Shown here: positions 36,701 through 41,225 of the stretch, piece after piece | How the letters are laid out: the number at the start of each line of letters is the position of its first letter | Position numbering within the stretch: the first letter of the stretch is position 1 | Origin: Thermincola sp. | GTDB lineage: Bacteria; Bacillota; Thermincolia; Thermincolales; UBA2595 | NCBI GenBank assembly: GCA_022735835.1 | Contig: DYZU01000172.1 | Location: 1-41,225, forward strand | Length of the DNA: 41,225 bases | Reading direction: 5' to 3' | Position numbers and translations under genes: made by a program | The notes under the pieces: generated by a model | What the model was told of the DNA's origin: nothing | Seen by the model: only the letters and a program-made list of their open reading frames with translations | The model's database searches: none

Positions 36701-38452
36701 TTATTCATCAAGCAGGCTGTATTTTTCGAGTTTCTGATACAGGCCTGCCCGGGAAATGCCAAGCAACCTGGCGGCTCTCACCTTGTTTCCCCCGGTTCTT
36801 TGGAGCGCCTGGGCCAGGACATTTCGCTCAGTGTCTTCCAGGATGGTCTTCAAGGAAATCCTGTCATTTACCTTTGTCTTTCCCTGAGACATTTTTTTCA
36901 GGTACATGGGAAGGTGATGCGGTTGGATAATTTGGTCTTCAATGATGTTGAAAGCCCTTTCCATTACGTTTTCCATTTCCCTGACATTACCGGGCCACGT
37001 GTGTCTGATAAATATATTATAGACTTCAGAGGAGATTCCGATAATATTTTTGCCAAATTCGTGATTGTATTTTTCAATCATAAAATTAATCAGAGCTTCA
37101 ATGTCCTCTTTACGGTCACGCAGGGGAGGTATGTATAAACTGATTACGTTAAGCCGGTAGTAAAGGTCCTCCCGGAACTGGTTCTGCCGGATCAAGTCTT
37201 CCAGATTTCGCTTGGTGGAAGCAATTACCCTGAAATCCACCGGTATTTTTTTGTCATCCCCTATCCGTTGAATCTCTTTGTCCTGCAGGACTTTTAACAA
37301 CTTGGCCTGTAAAGCCAGGGACATATCACTGATCTCATCAAAAAAAACGGTTCCCTGGTTGGCCAGTTCGTATTTTCCGATTTGGCCGCCTTTCCTGGCT
37401 CCGGGGAAAGCGCCTTCTACGTAGCCAAACAGTTCCGCCTCCAGGATGTTTTCCGGTACGGCAGAACAGTTTACCTTAACGAAAGGTTTATGTTTCCGCG
37501 GGCTTTCCAGGTGCAGGGCATGAGCGAACAGCTCTTTTCCGGTGCCCGTTTCCCCCCTTAGCAATACCGTTGAATTGCCGGGGGCCACTTTTTTAATGGC
37601 TTCTTTAAGCTGGGAGATAACCTGACTATTACCGACAATGTTATTAATCTTATACTTGGCGCCTGAAGCCTTTTCCAGTTGACTCTTGTAAAACTCCAGC
37701 TTGCTCCTGAGCATATTTACTTTGTTAACCAGGGGATCCATTTCATGAACGTTCTTATAGATTATCTTCCCTATAGCTCCGTCAATTCTTTTCCCATTAT
37801 AAACAGGAAACCTGGCCACAATCACGTCACTGCCCCTGATTTGTCTTATCTCTGCCGGTTCAGCTTCTCCGGTATTTAGCACATCCGACATAGATAATTC
37901 AGGCAGGATATCATTTATATCTCTGCCGATGAGTCTTTCTCGTTCAGTATTCAGATAATCACACATAGGGCCGTTACACAGCACAATACTGCCTGAGTGA
38001 TTAACCACCACAATGCCCTCATGTGTGTTTTCCGTTAAAGCGTAAAGAATGGCCTGGGCTTCCCGGGAAGAAGAGATGTCTTCAGCAATCCGTTGGAGAA
38101 GGGTGACATCCTCAAAAACAGCAACTGCACCCACCACCTCTTCATTTTTAATAATGGGAGTCAGGTTGGCCAGACACACCCTGTCGTTCAGGACAATTTT
38201 TTGGCCCAGTTCCGCTATCCCGGTGCGAAGTATAACTGGCAGGCGGGATTCGGGCATGACTTCCTGAATATGTCGTCCCACCACATCCTCCCTCAGGTGC
38301 AGCATGCTCCTGGCCGGTTCGTTAAGGACTACAATATAGCCGTTTTTGTCAACGGCTGCTATTCCGTTATAGGTAGAATCCAAAATAAAACTGAGACTGT
38401 ATTCCCAATTACTCAGCACCTTCCTGGACAATGTCATAAATAATACCTCCAA
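36701..38452 (-). CDS. PAS-containing sigma-54-dependent transcriptional activator (non-canonical GAFPGA loop)
   Basis: RGETGTGKELFAHALH; ELFGYVEGAFPGARKGG; FFDEISDMSLALQAKLLKVLQ; C-terminal Fis HTH NKVRAARLLGISRAGLYQKL. Confidence 0.93.
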   Translation of the reverse strand: MEVLFMTLSRKVLSNWEYSLSFILDSTYNGIAAVDKNGYIVVLNEPARSMLHLREDVVGRHIQEVMPESRLPVILRTGIAELGQKIVLNDRVCLANLTPIIKNEEVVGAVAVFEDVTLLQRIAEDISSSREAQAILYALTENTHEGIVVVNHSGSIVLCNGPMCDYLNTERERLIGRDINDILPELSMSDVLNTGEAEPAEIRQIRGSDVIVARFPVYNGKRIDGAIGKIIYKNVHEMDPLVNKVNMLRSKLEFYKSQLEKASGAKYKINNIVGNSQVISQLKEAIKKVAPGNSTVLLRGETGTGKELFAHALHLESPRKHKPFVKVNCSAVPENILEAELFGYVEGAFPGARKGGQIGKYELANQGTVFFDEISDMSLALQAKLLKVLQDKEIQRIGDDKKIPVDFRVIASTKRNLEDLIRQNQFREDLYYRLNVISLYIPPLRDRKEDIEALINFMIEKYNHEFGKNIIGISSEVYNIFIRHTWPGNVREMENVMERAFNIIEDQIIQPHHLPMYLKKMSQGKTKVNDRISLKTILEDTERNVLAQALQRTGGNKVRAARLLGISRAGLYQKLEKYSLLDE

Positions 38453-38598
38453 GCCTCCACCGCAGTCTGTGTCTATTTAATTTTATCTTATTTTGCAGTT
38501 ACCTGACTTTAGTTTTTCCCGTAACGGTCGGTTTTGGGATGTTAATGGCATCATTTGAAAATAAACAGTTCTTTTTTCCAGGCGAATGGTTCTGGCGC

Positions 38599-38650
38599 AA
38601 AACAGGAAGTATCCCGATCGGCAGCTCGCCTGCGATACTTCCTGTTTTTT
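38599..38650 (+). terminator. Long 15-bp stem-loop with plus-strand T-tract (orphan terminator/attenuator)
   Basis: AAAACAGGAAGTATC - 20-nt loop - GATACTTCCTGTTTTTT. Confidence 0.6.
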
Positions 38651-38745
38651 AAATCTGACCTGCTTGAATTGTGGGTAAAACGTATAACACTAAGGAAAAA
38701 ATGAAATAATTATATCCGGATATTTTTTTGAAGGGATGGATAAAA

Positions 38746-38970
38746 ATGCTTGAAAAGATCCTTGCTGCCGTATTATTAATCTTTGGCGGCGGTATCACCT
38801 TATATATAATTTATAAGGCGGCTCTGGCTGTATTGCAGCCTGTTGTCCAGAAAAAGCTGGAACAACAAATGCAAAAAGAGAAGTTGACTCAACTGGAGAA
38901 TAATCTGCAAATACACCAACAGGTAGACCAAAATCAAGTAAAAAACACCCGGAAAAACATGAAAAAATAA
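38746..38970 (+). CDS. Small single-TM protein, 74 aa
   Basis: MLEKILAAVLLIFGGGITLYIIYKAALAVLQPVVQKKLEQQMQKEKLTQLENN...; GAAGGGA ribosome-binding site; start chosen at the internal ATG of ORF 38728..38970. Confidence 0.6.
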   Translation: MLEKILAAVLLIFGGGITLYIIYKAALAVLQPVVQKKLEQQMQKEKLTQLENNLQIHQQVDQNQVKNTRKNMKK

Positions 38971-38980
38971 TGCTCCTACT

Positions 38981-40588
38981 TCATCTGTAACCGCGGTCAA
39001 TACACCTGTATTGAATCGCCTCGGCTATATGATTTTCGTTGATGTTCTCAACGCCTTCCAGATCTGCGATTGTCCTGGCCACTTTCAAAACCCTGCTGTA
39101 TCCCCTGGCGCTGAGATGAAGTTTTTCAAAGGCTGTCTGTATTAAGGACGCGGCTTTTCCGTTTATTTTACAGTAGCGACGGACTTCCTTGCTGCCCATT
39201 TCAGAGTTGGTCTTCATACCGGTCCCTAAAAATCTTTGCTGCTGGAGTAAACGTGCCTTTTTAACCCTTTTTCTGATTTTATCGGAACTGTCGCCGCTCA
39301 GGTTTCCCTGCAGGTCCTGATATTTAATCCTGGGCACTTCCACATGAATGTCGATCCTGTCCAGGAGCGGTCCCGAGATCCTGTTTCTGTATTTCATGAT
39401 TTGGGCAGGTGTACATGTACATTCTTTGGACTCATCACCCAGAAAACCGCACGGACATGGATTCATGGCCGCCACCAGTATTATCTTGGCAGGATATTCA
39501 ACACTGTAGTTAACCCTTGAGATGCATACCCTTCCCTCTTCTATCGGCTGCCGCAGTGATTCAAGGGTGTCTTTGTTAAATTCGGGGAATTCGTCCATAA
39601 ACAGGATGCCATAATGGGCCAGGCTTAACTCCCCCGGTTTGGCCAAAGCTCCTCCCCCGATGATTCCTGATTTTGAAACACTGTGGTGAGGGGAACGAAA
39701 CGGCCTGTTTATGATTAAAGGGAGATTGTTTTTCAACAAGCCGGCAACACTGTATATTTTTGTTATTTCCAGGGACTCCTCGAAAGTCAGTTCAGGGATT
39801 ATATGGGCCAGCCGCCTGGCCATCATGGTTTTGCCTGATCCCGGAGGGCCGATCATGATGAGGTTGTGGCCGCCGGCAGCCGCCACCTCCAGAGCTCTTT
39901 TAACTTTAAACTGGCCGTAGACATCAGCCATATCCTCCCGGGTTACGCGGCTTCCGGCGCCGATTAGATTTTTCAAATCAACCGTATGCCTCTTTATGCC
40001 GTCCCGTCCATTGATAAAATTAATCACCTGCTGAAGATTATCCACCGGGTATACATCCATTTTTTCAACCAGAGCGGCCTCATCAGCATTCTGGGCAGGT
40101 ACTATTACCCCTTTTACCGTGGTTTTATCCCTCACTGTCATTACACCGGGCAGGATACCGGTAACCCCCCTGACCGAACCATCCAGGGACAACTCTCCAA
40201 AAAAGGCGTATTCCTTATATCTGTCATTTTCCAACTGTCCGGAAGCAGCCAGCAACCCTACCGCAATCGGCAAATCAAATACCGGGCCCTCCTTTTTTTG
40301 ATCTGCGGGAGCAAGGTTTACTGTAATCCGCCCCAGCGGAAATTCCAAGCCGCTGTTTTTTACGGCGGCTCTCACTCTTTCCTTGGATTCCTTAACTGCA
40401 GTACCGGCCAACCCTACTATATCAAGTCCCGGCAATCCGTTCGAGATGTCCACTTCAACATCCACAATGTACCCTTCCAACCCGATCATTCCCACGCTTT
40501 TGACTACCGCCAGCAAAGCAATCCCTCCTAATTGCAGCCCTGATTCCATATCATTAAAAAGCTCTAACATAATTCTACTGACTGCCAT
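38981..40588 (-). CDS. YifB/ComM family Mg-chelatase-like AAA ATPase
   Basis: VDVEVDISNGLPGLDIVGLAGTAVKESKERVRAAVKNSG; MIGPPGSGKTMMARRL; NPCPCGF. Confidence 0.95.
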   Translation of the reverse strand: MAVSRIMLELFNDMESGLQLGGIALLAVVKSVGMIGLEGYIVDVEVDISNGLPGLDIVGLAGTAVKESKERVRAAVKNSGLEFPLGRITVNLAPADQKKEGPVFDLPIAVGLLAASGQLENDRYKEYAFFGELSLDGSVRGVTGILPGVMTVRDKTTVKGVIVPAQNADEAALVEKMDVYPVDNLQQVINFINGRDGIKRHTVDLKNLIGAGSRVTREDMADVYGQFKVKRALEVAAAGGHNLIMIGPPGSGKTMMARRLAHIIPELTFEESLEITKIYSVAGLLKNNLPLIINRPFRSPHHSVSKSGIIGGGALAKPGELSLAHYGILFMDEFPEFNKDTLESLRQPIEEGRVCISRVNYSVEYPAKIILVAAMNPCPCGFLGDESKECTCTPAQIMKYRNRISGPLLDRIDIHVEVPRIKYQDLQGNLSGDSSDKIRKRVKKARLLQQQRFLGTGMKTNSEMGSKEVRRYCKINGKAASLIQTAFEKLHLSARGYSRVLKVARTIADLEGVENINENHIAEAIQYRCIDRGYR

Positions 40589-40634
40589 TAAATTCCTTCA
40601 TATAAGACAAAATAACCCACCTTATGGTGGCTTT

Positions 40635-41003
40635 TTAAAAACAGTTTTCCAATACCCTGACAGATTCTAAAGTGTCGTCTTTGTTGAGACAGACGGAATA
40701 TACGTCAAACCTGCAGCCGGAAGCCCGGACCGCATGTTTTGCCAGGTAATATGCCGCCAGGCTCCTTAATTTCCTTTGTTTCCTGTAATCGACAGCTTCC
40801 TCGGGAACGCCGTATTTTCTGCTTTTCCGGGTCTTAACCTCTATGAATACAAGCTTGTCGCCATCCCTGGCAATAACATCTATTTCTCCAAACCTGCAGC
40901 GGAAATTCCGTTCCAGTACCGTAACGCCTTTTTCCTCAAGCAGGCTGACAACTATTTCCTCACCAATAGCGCCTATTTCTTTTTTATTTTTCAAGAATTG
41001 CAC
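40635..41003 (-). CDS. YraN family protein (UPF0102, predicted endonuclease-like)
   Basis: GEEIVVSLLEEKGVTVLERNFRCRFGEIDVIARDGDKLVFIEVKTRKS. Confidence 0.95.
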   Translation of the reverse strand: MQFLKNKKEIGAIGEEIVVSLLEEKGVTVLERNFRCRFGEIDVIARDGDKLVFIEVKTRKSRKYGVPEEAVDYRKQRKLRSLAAYYLAKHAVRASGCRFDVYSVCLNKDDTLESVRVLENCF

Positions 41004-41150
41004 CCCGTGGTTAATTATACCATACCGGTAATTCTCCGGTAAAACAAAAGTTGTCGACAGATGCTGTCAAGATTATTTGGGCAGACGGTCAAAATATCGG
41101 ACGGGCAGGTATATTCCTGCGAGCGGCCACAATCTACACCGGCTAAATTG

Positions 41151-41180
41151 GAGGTTGGAGGTTAGAGGTCAGAAGTTGGA
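41151..41180 (+). repeat. Degenerate tandem heptamer
   Basis: GAGGTTG GAGGTTA GAGGTCA GAAGTTG GA. Confidence 0.65.
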
Positions 41181-41225
41181 TTTAAAAGGAAGCTATCCCA
41201 AAAGTCAATTTTATGCTTTAGATAA

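Overview
The 41.2-kb window looks like chromosome of an anaerobic, spore-forming Gram-positive bacterium (Clostridia/Peptococcaceae-like, inferred from gene content). Most genes are on the minus strand. In order: an hdrC-hdrB-hdrA operon; psd-pssA; a DnaQ/DinG-type helicase; a universal stress protein; a YjbQ protein; a two-component system; an orphan ferredoxin and FmdB-like zinc ribbon; trxB; pxpBAC (5-oxoprolinase); pgsA; a methyltransferase; a NERD-Ser/Thr kinase fusion; tRNA-Arg(CCG); an ABM monooxygenase; an endonuclease III-like protein; a TVP38 protein; a LysR regulator; a PNK-like kinase; murI; a ClpA-like AAA+ unfoldase with a small translationally coupled partner; adk; the prkA-yhbH-spoVR trio; speE; a sigma-54 activator; a YifB/ComM protein; and a YraN protein. 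Strongest observations: (1) hdrA is read through an in-frame TGA in the context LDCGA-U-ILTPKM, followed by a hairpin that fits a bacterial SECIS, so it is probably a selenoprotein that ORF callers split. (2) A perfect ATACCCC-TAT-GGGGTAT palindrome of CsoR/CstR type sits just downstream of a consensus promoter for the ferredoxin/FmdB operon. (3) An uncalled 44-aa Cys-rich ORF has its own promoter, an operator-like palindrome and a ribosome-binding site. (4) There is a NERD-kinase-TM-ectodomain fusion. (5) A ClpA-like unfoldase overlaps a small possible adaptor gene. I saw no CRISPR array, rRNA or complete mobile element. All assignments come from reading motifs by eye; no database search was run.
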